From contig DYNM01000007.1 in the NCBI GenBank assembly GCA_020721065.1, positions 51,644 to 115,643 of the forward strand: a DNA stretch of 64,000 nt, in the 5' to 3' direction. The notes beneath the pieces were generated by a model. That model was not told the DNA's origin, did no database searches, and saw only the letters and a list, made by a program, of their open reading frames with translations. Origin of the DNA: Thiocystis violascens (lineage in GTDB: Bacteria > Pseudomonadota > Gammaproteobacteria > Chromatiales > Chromatiaceae). Position 1 is the stretch's first letter. The number at the start of each line of letters is the position of its first letter. Positions 41,454-52,934 of this stretch are shown piece by piece. A program made the position numbers and the translations under genes.

Positions 41454-42230
41454 ATGTTGCATAGTCGCCCACTGCCAGCATTTGCTGATAATTACATTTG
41501 GTTACTCACAACTGACAACGGCAACGCAGCAGTTGTTGATCCGGGTGCAGCCCAACCAGTATTTGCTGCGCTTGCTGCCGAACAATTGACTTTAACGGCG
41601 ATTCTATTAACCCATCATCATCACGATCATATTGGTGGCGTGGCGCAATTGCAGGCAGCATTTCCATCGGTACACATCTATGCGCCCGATGAACCGCGTA
41701 TTCCACAGTTCACAACGCGAGTGCATGGCGGCGAGCATTTTCAACTCGCGGGATTAAATACGGATTTTGAAGTACTCGCTGTGCCCGGTCATACCGCAAC
41801 GCATGTCGCTTATTTCAGCGCAGGGCATTTATTTTGTGGTGATACGCTATTTGCAGCGGGTTGTGGGCGGGTATTTGATGGCACCTTTGCACAATTGGCG
41901 ACTTCATTAACGCACATTGCGAGCTTGCCACCGACAACGCAGTGTTATTGCGCCCATGAATACACGCTGGCAAATCTGGGTTTTGCGCAGTGGGTTGAAC
42001 CGCAAAATGCGGCGTTGGCGGCGCGTTTGAATACTGAAACCGCCCAACGGGAATTAAAACAACCAACGGTGCCTTCATTGCTAGAGTTGGAATTAGCAAC
42101 CAATCCCTTTTTACGCACTCATGAACCCGCAGTGATTACCGCTGCGGAACGGGCGGCGGGGCAAACATTACATTCTGCGATTGAAGTATTCACTGCATTA
42201 CGGCAGTGGAAAGATCGAGATTATGATTAA
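41454..42230 (+). CDS. gloB: hydroxyacylglutathione hydrolase (glyoxalase II)
   Basis: Metallo-beta-lactamase LTHHHHDHIGG; VPGHTATHVAYF; CAHEYTLANLGFA. Confidence 0.93.
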   Translation: MLHSRPLPAFADNYIWLLTTDNGNAAVVDPGAAQPVFAALAAEQLTLTAILLTHHHHDHIGGVAQLQAAFPSVHIYAPDEPRIPQFTTRVHGGEHFQLAGLNTDFEVLAVPGHTATHVAYFSAGHLFCGDTLFAAGCGRVFDGTFAQLATSLTHIASLPPTTQCYCAHEYTLANLGFAQWVEPQNAALAARLNTETAQRELKQPTVPSLLELELATNPFLRTHEPAVITAAERAAGQTLHSAIEVFTALRQWKDRDYD

Positions 42231-42248
42231 ACAGTTTTTAATGCTGCA

Positions 42249-43052
42249 ATGACTAAAGAAACGACATTATCTATGACGAATCACTGGCCGCGCTATTGGG
42301 TGACATTTTCAACGATTTTAACCAAGGAAATTCTGCGATTTACGCGCATTTGGGTACAAACAATTCTGCCATCGGTCGTCACGACGACCTTATATTTCGT
42401 CATCTTTGGTCATTTAATCGGTGAGCGCATTGGTCCCATGAATGGCTTTGCGTATCTTGATTTTATTGTGCCGGGCTTGGTGCTGATGAGTTTAATCACC
42501 AATGCGTATTCCAACGTAGTGTCGTCTTTTTATAGCAGCAAATTTTCGCGCTATATTGAAGAGCTATTAGTCTCACCAACGCCGAATTGGATCATTGTGG
42601 CAGGTTATGTTGCTGGCGGAGTGGCGCGAGGTTTAGTGGTGGGCGGGTCAGTGTTAATTGTGGCAATGCTGTTTACCGATATTCACATTGCACACCCGCT
42701 GGTGATGCTGTTGATTTGTTTAATGACGGCAATTTTGTTTTCTTTGGGCGGCTTGATTAACGCGGTATATGCCAACAGCTTTGATGATATTTCCATTGTG
42801 CCGATCTTTGTGCTCACGCCACTGACATATTTAGGCGGCGTGTTTTATTCAATTGATTTATTAGCCCCGTTTTGGCAGGCGTTGTCACTCATTAACCCGG
42901 TGCTTTATATGGTCAATGCGTTTCGCTATGGCTTGTTGGGCGTGAGCGATATTCCGTTGAGTGTGGCATTTGGAATTGTGGCGCTCTTTATTGTGATTTT
43001 AACGGCGACGAGTTTATCGCTGTTGCGGCGCGGAGTGGGAATTAAAAGTTAG
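42249..43052 (+). CDS. ABC-2 type transporter permease
   Basis: Six hydrophobic segments; FTRIWVQTILPSVVTTTLYFVIFG and LTPLTYLGGVFYSIDLLAPFWQ typical of YadH-like permeases. Confidence 0.9.
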   Translation: MTKETTLSMTNHWPRYWVTFSTILTKEILRFTRIWVQTILPSVVTTTLYFVIFGHLIGERIGPMNGFAYLDFIVPGLVLMSLITNAYSNVVSSFYSSKFSRYIEELLVSPTPNWIIVAGYVAGGVARGLVVGGSVLIVAMLFTDIHIAHPLVMLLICLMTAILFSLGGLINAVYANSFDDISIVPIFVLTPLTYLGGVFYSIDLLAPFWQALSLINPVLYMVNAFRYGLLGVSDIPLSVAFGIVALFIVILTATSLSLLRRGVGIKS

Positions 43053-43078
43053 CTGCAAACACGCAAACTTGCAGACAT

Positions 43079-43106
43079 AAAAAAACCGGCTGCCGCCGGT
43101 TTTTTT
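43079..43106. terminator. bidirectional Rho-independent terminator between the ABC permease and rpsT
   Basis: AAAAAAACCGGCTGCCGCCGGTTTTTT, symmetric A/T flanks. Confidence 0.85.
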
Positions 43107-43110
43107 GAAT

Positions 43111-43374
43111 TCAAGCCATCGCTTTGATATGCGCGTTGAGTCGGCTCTTGTGCCGAGCTGCTTTATTCATGTGAATTAAGCCTTTACGCGCAGCGCGATC
43201 AATACGCGGTACTGCTTCTTTATAGGCAACAGTCGCAGCTTCTTTGTCTTGAGCGCGAATTGCTTTAATCACTTTTTTAATGAAAGTGCGCAAAGTGCTG
43301 CGTTGTGCGGCATTACGTTGACGACGAACTTCGGACTGACGGGCGCGTTTACGGGCTTGCGGTGAATTAGCCAA
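43111..43374 (-). CDS. rpsT: 30S ribosomal protein S20
   Basis: [35 protein letters not shown]...[17 protein letters not shown]. Confidence 0.96.
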   Translation of the reverse strand: MANSPQARKRARQSEVRRQRNAAQRSTLRTFIKKVIKAIRAQDKEAATVAYKEAVPRIDRAARKGLIHMNKAARHKSRLNAHIKAMA

Positions 43375-43509
43375 TGGATGCTCCTAAAAAATCTGGCTGT
43401 TTAACTGCGCGTTTAATACAGTTTAAGACCGCGCATCTTCTTGAATTCGGCTTGCATTGTCAATCACTTGGCACGACGTCCCCCGCGATACGGGGGACAA
43501 TAGACGGAT

Positions 43510-45423
43510 TTAGTCCGCCATCATTTTCAACATCAGCGCGTTGAGGCGTCCAACAAAACCCGCTGGATCATCAAGCTGGCCGCCTTCTGCCAGTTGCGCT
43601 TGATCAAACAAAATCAAGCCCAGATCGTCAAACCGCTCCGCATCGTTTTCCAGCTCCAGCCGTTTCAGCAACGGATGTTCCAGATTGACCTCCAGCGTGG
43701 GTTTATTTTCGGGCGTATTTTGCCCAACCGCCTTGAGCACTCGCGCCAAATTCGCGCTCATGTCGTACTCGCCGACCACCAAACAGGCAGGCGATTCCAC
43801 CAGCCGCGTGCTCGGGCGCACTGCCTCCACCCGCTCGCCGAGCGTGGTTTTCAACCGCTCCAACAACGCGCCATGTTCAGCCGCAGCTTTATCCTTGGCT
43901 TCCTGTTCTTCCGCCGCCGCCAGCTCGCCAAGATCGAGATCGCCCTTCGCCACCGATTGAAACTGTTTGCCTTTATATTCAGTGAGATGGCTCATCAGCC
44001 ACTCATCCACGCGATCCGACAGCAGCAGCACTTCAATGCCCTTTTTGCGGAACACCTCCAGATGCGGACTGTGGCGAGCGGCGACCGCCGTATCAGCTGT
44101 GATGTAATAAATTTTCTCCTGCCCTTCCTGCATCCGCTCCAAATAACCATCCAACGTTTCGCGGTGGGCATTGCTATCACTGTGAGTGGTGGCAAACCGC
44201 ATCAGCCCGGCAAGCCGCTCCTTGTTGGCGAAATCTTCAGCGGGACCTTCTTTGATGACGCGCCCGAATTCATCCCAAAAGGTGTTGTATTTTTCCGCAT
44301 CTTCAGTCGCCAACGTTTCCAACACGCCGAGCACGCGCTTGGTGTTGGCTTGGCGGATGGTGTCGATCTTGCGATTGTGCTGGAGCAATTCCCGCGACAC
44401 GTTGAGCGGCAAATCATCAGAATCGACCACGCCTTTCACAAAACGCAGGTAGTGCGGCATCAACTTATCGGCTTCATCCATGATGAACACGCGCTTGACG
44501 TAGAGCTTAACGCCATGTTTTTGCTCACGATCAAACAAATCCCACGGCGCTTTTTTGGGCACATACAGCAACGTCGTATATTCGTTGGTACCTTCAACGC
44601 GATTGTGGGCATACGCCAGCGGTGGCTCGAAATCGTGGGAAACGTGCTTATAAAAGTCGTGATAATCGGTTTCCGTCAGCTCCGACTTCGAGCGCATCCA
44701 CAGCGCCGTACCGCGATTGACCTGCTCATATTCTGGCGGCTCATCCTTTTTCGCCTCCGCCTCCTCGCCATACAACTCCTTGCGCATCTCCACCGGCAGC
44801 GCGATGTGATCGGAGAATTTGCCGATGATCGAGCGCAGCCGCCAACTGTCGAGAAATTCCTTCTCATCGTCTTTCAGATGCAAAATGACATCGGTGCCGC
44901 GAGTGGTTTTCTCAACAGTTTCAAGCGTATAGCTGCCACGTCCATCCGATTCCCAACACACGCCATGTTCCGCACTAAGGCCAGCGCGACGCGAGCGCAG
45001 CGTCACCTTGTCGGCGACGATATAAGCGGAATAAAAACCGACGCCGAACTGCCCGATCAGCGTGCTGTCTTTGGCCTGTTCGCCAGACAGCGCCTCAACA
45101 AAACGGCGCGTGCCGGAGCTGGCGATGCTGCCGATGGTGTCCATCACTTCCTGCCGTCCCAGCCCGATCCCGTTATCGGAAATGGTCAGGGTGCCGGCGT
45201 CTTTATCGACCTCCACGCGGATGCGCAGCTCGGCGTCACCTTCGTATAACCCGCCATCGCTCAAGGCTTCAAAACGCAGCTTCTCGGCAGCGTCCGAGGC
45301 ATTCGAGATCAACTCGCGCAGAAAGATTTCCTTGTTTGAGTACAGCGAGCGAATCACCAAATCCAGCACCTGGCTGACTTCGGCTTTGAATTCCAATGTT
45401 TCCTTATGCGCTTCAACAGTCAT
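43510..45423 (-). CDS. htpG: molecular chaperone HtpG (Hsp90)
   Basis: LVIRSLYSNKEIFLRELISNASDAAEKLR, SDNGIGLGRQEV, GQFGVGFYSAYIVAD. Confidence 0.97.
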   Translation of the reverse strand: MTVEAHKETLEFKAEVSQVLDLVIRSLYSNKEIFLRELISNASDAAEKLRFEALSDGGLYEGDAELRIRVEVDKDAGTLTISDNGIGLGRQEVMDTIGSIASSGTRRFVEALSGEQAKDSTLIGQFGVGFYSAYIVADKVTLRSRRAGLSAEHGVCWESDGRGSYTLETVEKTTRGTDVILHLKDDEKEFLDSWRLRSIIGKFSDHIALPVEMRKELYGEEAEAKKDEPPEYEQVNRGTALWMRSKSELTETDYHDFYKHVSHDFEPPLAYAHNRVEGTNEYTTLLYVPKKAPWDLFDREQKHGVKLYVKRVFIMDEADKLMPHYLRFVKGVVDSDDLPLNVSRELLQHNRKIDTIRQANTKRVLGVLETLATEDAEKYNTFWDEFGRVIKEGPAEDFANKERLAGLMRFATTHSDSNAHRETLDGYLERMQEGQEKIYYITADTAVAARHSPHLEVFRKKGIEVLLLSDRVDEWLMSHLTEYKGKQFQSVAKGDLDLGELAAAEEQEAKDKAAAEHGALLERLKTTLGERVEAVRPSTRLVESPACLVVGEYDMSANLARVLKAVGQNTPENKPTLEVNLEHPLLKRLELENDAERFDDLGLILFDQAQLAEGGQLDDPAGFVGRLNALMLKMMAD

Positions 45424-45617
45424 CTTGTGAGTTACCTTCTTGGTTCAATAAAAAAAGCCATGCAATTATATTCTGCCTGCAATTGGAATGCACAACAGGC
45501 TGTTTATTCACAACCGCGCCGCCCCGCGTCACCTGATGAAAAATGACGCCACCGGCACAGCGGCTCCGCTGCGGAGTAAGACAAGATAGTTACTAAACCA
45601 CTCAAATGAAACCTATG

Positions 45618-46208
45618 TCAATCCTGCATATAAAAATAGCGCCATCTTTCCCCGCTGCTTGCCTGCAATTGCGTTAATAACTCATCGCTAGGCGTTGCTT
45701 CATGTGGAAAAACTTCTTCAATGATAATAATACGTCGTCCACAACCGCCCTGCTGTTTCCATTCCCATTGTATCAATGGCGCAAGCATTGCACACTGTGG
45801 ACATTGCACCGTTAATAATGGACGATTCAGTGCGGAATAAAACCGCTCCTGCCAATCAATAACACGGCTACGGCAATACGGACAACGTGGCGGGCGTGTA
45901 TTACGACCAGTGTATAAAATAGGCGTCTTAGCAAGTGGCGGTAAATCCACATGACAGAATGAATTACTGCCAGTTGTAGCAATGTTTACGGCACAACCGG
46001 TAAATGATAACAGTGTAAAAAACTGTTCACCAATTGTAAATTTGCGCAGTTCCGGTATCATTGAAAATGATAATGGCGCACCAATCAACTGGCAATGCGT
46101 TAATGCCGCAATTAACGCTGCGCTATCTGGTGCAGCAGTCGCATCATACGGAGTGAGAATAAGACGACCAGTGTGATTGGTTGTGCGCCGCGCAGCCGAA
46201 TTAGGCAT
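45618..46208 (-). CDS. hypothetical protein with paired CxxC motifs
   Basis: 196-aa ORF with CPYCRSRV and CPQCAML pairs (zinc-ribbon-like). Confidence 0.65.
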   Translation of the reverse strand: MPNSAARRTTNHTGRLILTPYDATAAPDSAALIAALTHCQLIGAPLSFSMIPELRKFTIGEQFFTLLSFTGCAVNIATTGSNSFCHVDLPPLAKTPILYTGRNTRPPRCPYCRSRVIDWQERFYSALNRPLLTVQCPQCAMLAPLIQWEWKQQGGCGRRIIIIEEVFPHEATPSDELLTQLQASSGERWRYFYMQD

Positions 46209-46293
46209 AATCTGCTCTAAGGATTAAGGACAGTTGAATTGAATCGCAAGCCATCGCATCACACCATTGTCCTCTCATTATCTGCCTGTTTAG

Positions 46294-48225
<1,932 letters not shown>

Positions 48226-48236
48226 TTTTTTTGATT

Positions 48237-48271
48237 AAAAAATCGCTGCGTTATATTCACGCAGCGATTTT
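48237..48271. terminator. bidirectional terminator hairpin after thiC
   Basis: AAAAAATCGCTGCGTTATATTCACGCAGCGATTTT: 10-bp-plus stem with A/T flanks. Confidence 0.8.
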
Positions 48272-48314
48272 ATGATGCTGACTTAACTAAATACTGCTTC
48301 AATTCAATTCGTTG

Positions 48315-49187
48315 TTAATTCAAATTTGGATCGTGCAGTGCTTCCACTGCCAATACCTGATATTGCGCTTGATCAAGAAGCTCTAGCAGCGTCGTGGGTT
48401 GAAGTTGGAGCCGCGTCCAAATTGCCGGGTCTACCGGTGGTGCATCGCGCCAATCGCGTGAATCCAATTCTGCTAAATGGGCCCCAGTGTTGGCTAAATG
48501 CACCAAAATCACCGGTAACTGCACTGCTTCTGGTGCCAACATGGGTGCATGATGAAAGCGCAGACAGGCACATAAACTGTCTGGCAAGCCCCATTCTTCT
48601 GCCAATGCGCCGCCCAATTCGGCGTGGTCAAATCCTAACTCAGCACTTTCTGCCGCTTGTGGCGTCAGTGCGTTGGGATCACTCAGGCTGCGCAAAAAGG
48701 CACGATGTGCCGCTTCCGGTTCCTGCGAAAACAACACCAACTGTCCCAGATCGTGCAGCAACCCCGCCAAAAACACCGTGCCGATCAAAGATGGTGCCTC
48801 CACCTCTGCCAGCAAGCGCCCAATCACGGCGCAATAGGCGGAGTGATGCCAAAACACCTCCAGCGGCAATAATTCTTGGGTCGGCAACCGATCTGATGCC
48901 TGCGTCACCGCGCCAGCAATCACCAACCGACGCAAGTTGTTGCGCCCCAACAAGGTGATGGCGTGTTCCATCGAATCGACGGTGCGCGATGGGGCAAAGA
49001 CGGGGCTGTTTGCGAGTCGCAGCACGATGGCGGCGAGCGCCGGGTCTTGCGTCAGCAAGCCTGCAATCGTCGCCTGCCGACTGCTGGGATCATCAAGCAG
49101 CTTGAGCACCTCGCCCACCACTCGCGGAATCGCCAGCAAACGTCCGGTTTTTTTAATTAAAGCGTCGATGGTGAGTGATGATGACAC
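48315..49187 (-). CDS. HDOD-domain protein
   Basis: IPRVVGEVLKLLDDPSS...LTQDPALAAIVLRLANSPVF...AGLLHDLGQLVL. Confidence 0.88.
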   Translation of the reverse strand: MSSSLTIDALIKKTGRLLAIPRVVGEVLKLLDDPSSRQATIAGLLTQDPALAAIVLRLANSPVFAPSRTVDSMEHAITLLGRNNLRRLVIAGAVTQASDRLPTQELLPLEVFWHHSAYCAVIGRLLAEVEAPSLIGTVFLAGLLHDLGQLVLFSQEPEAAHRAFLRSLSDPNALTPQAAESAELGFDHAELGGALAEEWGLPDSLCACLRFHHAPMLAPEAVQLPVILVHLANTGAHLAELDSRDWRDAPPVDPAIWTRLQLQPTTLLELLDQAQYQVLAVEALHDPNLN

Positions 49188-49226
49188 CCGATAACTCTCC
49201 GTTAATCCAGCGCGTGGGCGCCAAGC

Positions 49227-50468
49227 TCACACAGAAAACATTGATTTCAAGGTTTCAAGCGTCTTTTCGCTGCCGAGCAATTGCGCGATGGGTTCACCCG
49301 GCAACGGCGGCGGCAACAAGCCCAAAGTCGCAAACGCAGGCACATCCGCTGCTGCCGGATGTGGCAATCCTTGGCTTTGCAGCATCGCCCACCGCGCCAC
49401 CGTGGTGATGCTGGCGTAAGTGGGTGGCGTGGCGCGATAGTTCCACTGATTCGAGTATTCCGCCACCGCCACTAAATCCTCACCCAAGCCCCAATAATTG
49501 ATGACCAACACGCCAGTAATACTGCGCAACTTGGCAATCAACGCTGCAATCTGATCGGGTTGCGGACGCGGATCGCGCATTTCGATAAATTGAATAATCG
49601 GCACCGCACCAATCCCCGCCACCAAGCCTGCCAACAGCGCCCGGTCAGGGTTGAGAATGCCAAGAATGTCAGACAATAAATAGCTATAAGCCGAGCACGA
49701 CACGCCTTCGCTCCACACTTGCGCCATCGCCTCGCGGGTGACGTTGTGTTTGGCTTTGAACGCTTGGCGCAACGCCAAATTGGTGGTCAACATCCGCGTG
49801 TTACGAAACCCAAAACGCAGCACAGCATCACGCACGGATTGAATTTCTTTGGTACCGCGAAACAGGGGGCTGTTGGTCGCGTGGAGCAGGGCACCAGCAA
49901 TGGTGCCATCGCGCTGAATGATCTCGGTGAGTTCGCTGACACCGGCATCAGGATCGTTGGTGAGTTCCTGAATTTTGAGAGCGACTTCAGGACGGGTGGG
50001 CAATTCCAAACGATTGCTGGTGATTAACTCGTACAGCGCGGCGAGAAACTCACCCTCGGCGGGATCAAGTTCAATATCGTTGACTTCGAGGCTGGCGCTG
50101 AGTGCGGACTCCAACGCCTGAATGGGAATGCGGAGCACGAGGCAAGGCGTTTCAGTGATGATGCAGTCGTCGCCATCTTTGCTTTGATCAAACAGGTTAA
50201 TCGGATCACTCAAGCCCTGATAACTTTCCAAACGCTCGGTAATGCCGTTGGTCAAGCGCACCGCGTGCCCGTCCACCAAAAACAGGCGATGTCCTTCGAT
50301 GTCAGTGAGCCGAATCCGCTTTTTGGGTGCCAACTCGCTGACTGCGCAGTGTTTCGACAACTCCTCACGCTGCGAGCGCGTCAGGTCTCGAATCAGGTCG
50401 ATTTCCGTCAACAGTGACAGAATCTCCGAAGTCTGCTGCATAGCTGGATTCCCAGATAAATGAGTCAA
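49227..50468 (-). CDS. cyclic-nucleotide-binding-like + HDOD protein
   Basis: N-terminal CNB-like beta-roll region; LPTRPEVALKIQELTNDPDAGVSELTEIIQRDGTIAGALLHATNSPLF...VRDAVLRFGFRNTRML HDOD. Confidence 0.8.
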   Translation of the reverse strand: MTHLSGNPAMQQTSEILSLLTEIDLIRDLTRSQREELSKHCAVSELAPKKRIRLTDIEGHRLFLVDGHAVRLTNGITERLESYQGLSDPINLFDQSKDGDDCIITETPCLVLRIPIQALESALSASLEVNDIELDPAEGEFLAALYELITSNRLELPTRPEVALKIQELTNDPDAGVSELTEIIQRDGTIAGALLHATNSPLFRGTKEIQSVRDAVLRFGFRNTRMLTTNLALRQAFKAKHNVTREAMAQVWSEGVSCSAYSYLLSDILGILNPDRALLAGLVAGIGAVPIIQFIEMRDPRPQPDQIAALIAKLRSITGVLVINYWGLGEDLVAVAEYSNQWNYRATPPTYASITTVARWAMLQSQGLPHPAAADVPAFATLGLLPPPLPGEPIAQLLGSEKTLETLKSMFSV

Positions 50469-50516
50469 GTTGTTTCTAGTCTAGCAGCATCGCTTCAGAA
50501 ACTAACGGCGGGCGCA

Positions 50517-51473
50517 CTAGCCTAAACTGCGGTAGCCCAGCAACACATCCGCCGCTTCACCGCGACTGCCGTCAGTGCGCTGAAACTGACCGCTCTGCGC
50601 CACCGTGTCATACACATTCAACGCTTTGCGCGTGTGTTGATAACCAAGTTCCAGCGCCGTCACACCCGCTTCCGCCAACGTCTGGGTGCGCTGCGTTCCG
50701 TCACTGCCTAATTGCAACAGCCGCAACTGAGAAAACACCGCATCATTGGCATCAATTACGCCGCTCGCATCCGCGTCATAACGCGCCAGCTCCGCAAACC
50801 CGTGCGCGGCACCGTGCTGATCGCCAAACAGTTCGCTGCCATCATCAATCTGCGCATTACCGTTGCGATCCAGCGCCAACAACCAAGTATCACCGGCAAC
50901 CGTGCTGATGCGTTCTTGCTGCCCATCGCCGTTCAAATCAAATTGCACCCCAGCGTCAACGCCAGTGGTCGTGACGCCCGCACCTGACAAATCCAACACC
51001 AGCGGATCAGCCGTTTCCACGCTGACCTCCATCACCCGCTGCTGTCCGCTGGCAAAGGTCACGGTCAAACTGGCGGCTTGTTCCTGACGCTGCGCTGACG
51101 CGGTCACGATTTCCTCGGTGCGCACAGTTGCAGCAGGCGCGGGTGGCGGCGTTTCTGCCACACGGCGGCGCAACGCCGTTTCTGTTTCTAAATTGAGCGT
51201 TTGGCGCAAAATCTGATAATCCAAATCCTGCTCCAAGCGGTTGGCGAGATCATCAAGAATGTCGTCAGCGGTGCGGATAGCAGATGCTGGCGCGGCGGCA
51301 GGTGGCGCGGCAGTTACCAACACGGGACGCACTGCGGACGTGGTGGGAAGTGATGACAAGCTGTGAATCGGGAGAGGAGTGAGCATTTTGGAATCCTTGT
51401 TTGCCGCTTGTGACTTGGCATCAATAGCGGCGCTGGTGCCTAAAACTTGATCGCTGCCGCCACAATAATTCAT
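50517..51473 (-). CDS. EF-hand/calcium-loop-rich protein
   Basis: FDLNGDGQQER, LDRNGNAQIDDGSELFG, YDADASGVIDANDAVF loops. Real start may be ATG at 51386. Confidence 0.75.
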   Translation of the reverse strand: MNYCGGSDQVLGTSAAIDAKSQAANKDSKMLTPLPIHSLSSLPTTSAVRPVLVTAAPPAAAPASAIRTADDILDDLANRLEQDLDYQILRQTLNLETETALRRRVAETPPPAPAATVRTEEIVTASAQRQEQAASLTVTFASGQQRVMEVSVETADPLVLDLSGAGVTTTGVDAGVQFDLNGDGQQERISTVAGDTWLLALDRNGNAQIDDGSELFGDQHGAAHGFAELARYDADASGVIDANDAVFSQLRLLQLGSDGTQRTQTLAEAGVTALELGYQHTRKALNVYDTVAQSGQFQRTDGSRGEAADVLLGYRSLG

Positions 51474-51483
51474 GCAAAATCAA

Positions 51484-51906
51484 TCAACATTGTTCCCACG
51501 GCAAGCCGTGAAAGCGCCAACCACCAACACTGCTGCGATGATGACATTCGTCGCGCTCGCCCTCAAAACCCTCGTCAACGTGATACACCTCCGTCAGTCC
51601 GGCGCGGCGCAACGCCGCTCCCGCATCCAACGACCGCTTGCCGCTGCGACAAATCAAAATCACCGGCACCTCCGCGCTGGTCGCAGCACCACCGAGCAGC
51701 AATTGGCGGATTTCAGTCACGAAATTGGGATTGATGTCCCAATCTGGCTCATCAATCCACGCCACATGCACCGCACCTTTGGGATGTCCGACAAAGAGAA
51801 ATTCCATCGCCGAGCGAATATCCACCAAAATAGCCTGTGGATTAGTTTCAAGTAATGCCCACGCTGCTTGTGGCGTCAGGCTGTGCGGCAGCTCATCAGT
51901 AGTCAT
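51484..51906 (-). CDS. rhodanese-domain protein
   Basis: AILVDIRSAMEFLFVGHPKGAVHVAW...ILICRSGKRSLDAGAALRRAGLTEVYHVDEGFEG. Confidence 0.87.
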   Translation of the reverse strand: MTTDELPHSLTPQAAWALLETNPQAILVDIRSAMEFLFVGHPKGAVHVAWIDEPDWDINPNFVTEIRQLLLGGAATSAEVPVILICRSGKRSLDAGAALRRAGLTEVYHVDEGFEGERDECHHRSSVGGWRFHGLPWEQC

Positions 51907-51926
51907 TTTTTCAGCATCGTTTTAAG

Positions 51927-52934
51927 GTGATAAGACGTTTTATCTTAGAGATTGCATCGTCGCTGTCGCAATCAGGAGCCAACCTCGTGGCGCATTCAGC
52001 TCACCTTCTGACCATCCGTATCAACGACTGGCTGGCGCAACAACTCATCCGCCTCATCGCTCGTCTGCCACTGACGCTTAGTCAACGCCTCGGCGCGAGC
52101 TGCGGCTGGCTGCTGGCACAGTGGCCGAATCGGCAACGCCGTAATGCTTTGATTAACATCGCGTTATGTCTGCCAGAATTGAGCCGCGAGCAACAATTGG
52201 CGCTGTGCGAGCGCAATTTACGCGAATTTGGCACCACTTATTTTGAGATTGCTTATCTCTGGCAGCGTCCGGTTGCGCAAGTGTTGGCGCACATCCGCGA
52301 AGTGCGCGGCGCTGAATTGCTCCAACGTCCTGCCGGACAAGGATTGATCGTGCTCTCGCCGCATCTGGGCGCGTGGGAATTGGCGGGGTTGTATTTGGCA
52401 GCGCAGGGTGTGACCACGATTTTGTACAAACCACAGCGGTATCTTGATGCCTTGATTCGCACGGCTCGCAGCCGCAGCGGGGCCGAACTTGCGCCGACGA
52501 CGGGCAAAGGCATTCGGATGCTCGCGCAGACGTTGGAGCGCGGTGGTGCCGTCGGCATCCTGCCTGATCAAGAACCGAAAGCGGATAAAGGCGCGGTATT
52601 TGCGCCCTTTTTTGGCGTTCCTGCCTTCACCATGTTGCTGGTCAATCGCCTCGCCCGGCGCAGCGGCGCGGCGGTGATATTCATGTTTGCCGAGCGATTA
52701 GAGGATGGCGGGTTTCGCCTGCACTGCCAGCCTGCGCCAGCTGGCATTGATAGCGCCGATGATGTCGAAGCCGCCACCGCGCTCAATCGTGGCATTGAGC
52801 ACTGCGTGCGCATCTGCCCGGCGCAATATCTGTGGCCATACAAACGCTTCCGCCGCCGTCCGCTGGGCATGGCGAAGCTATACACGGCAACGGCAACTCT
52901 GCCGCCACCACATGGGAATCATGCCGGTGACTGA
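51927..52934 (+). CDS. LpxL/HtrB-family lipid A acyltransferase
   Basis: LIVLSPHLGAWELAGLYLAAQG, VGILPDQEPKADKGAVFAPFFGVPAFT. Confidence 0.88.
   Translation: MIRRFILEIASSLSQSGANLVAHSAHLLTIRINDWLAQQLIRLIARLPLTLSQRLGASCGWLLAQWPNRQRRNALINIALCLPELSREQQLALCERNLREFGTTYFEIAYLWQRPVAQVLAHIREVRGAELLQRPAGQGLIVLSPHLGAWELAGLYLAAQGVTTILYKPQRYLDALIRTARSRSGAELAPTTGKGIRMLAQTLERGGAVGILPDQEPKADKGAVFAPFFGVPAFTMLLVNRLARRSGAAVIFMFAERLEDGGFRLHCQPAPAGIDSADDVEAATALNRGIEHCVRICPAQYLWPYKRFRRRPLGMAKLYTATATLPPPHGNHAGD

Noticed and set aside
43594-45249. 551-aa plus-strand ORF antisense to htpG
   Set aside because: Shadow ORF of htpG; composition is that of a reverse-complemented coding frame.
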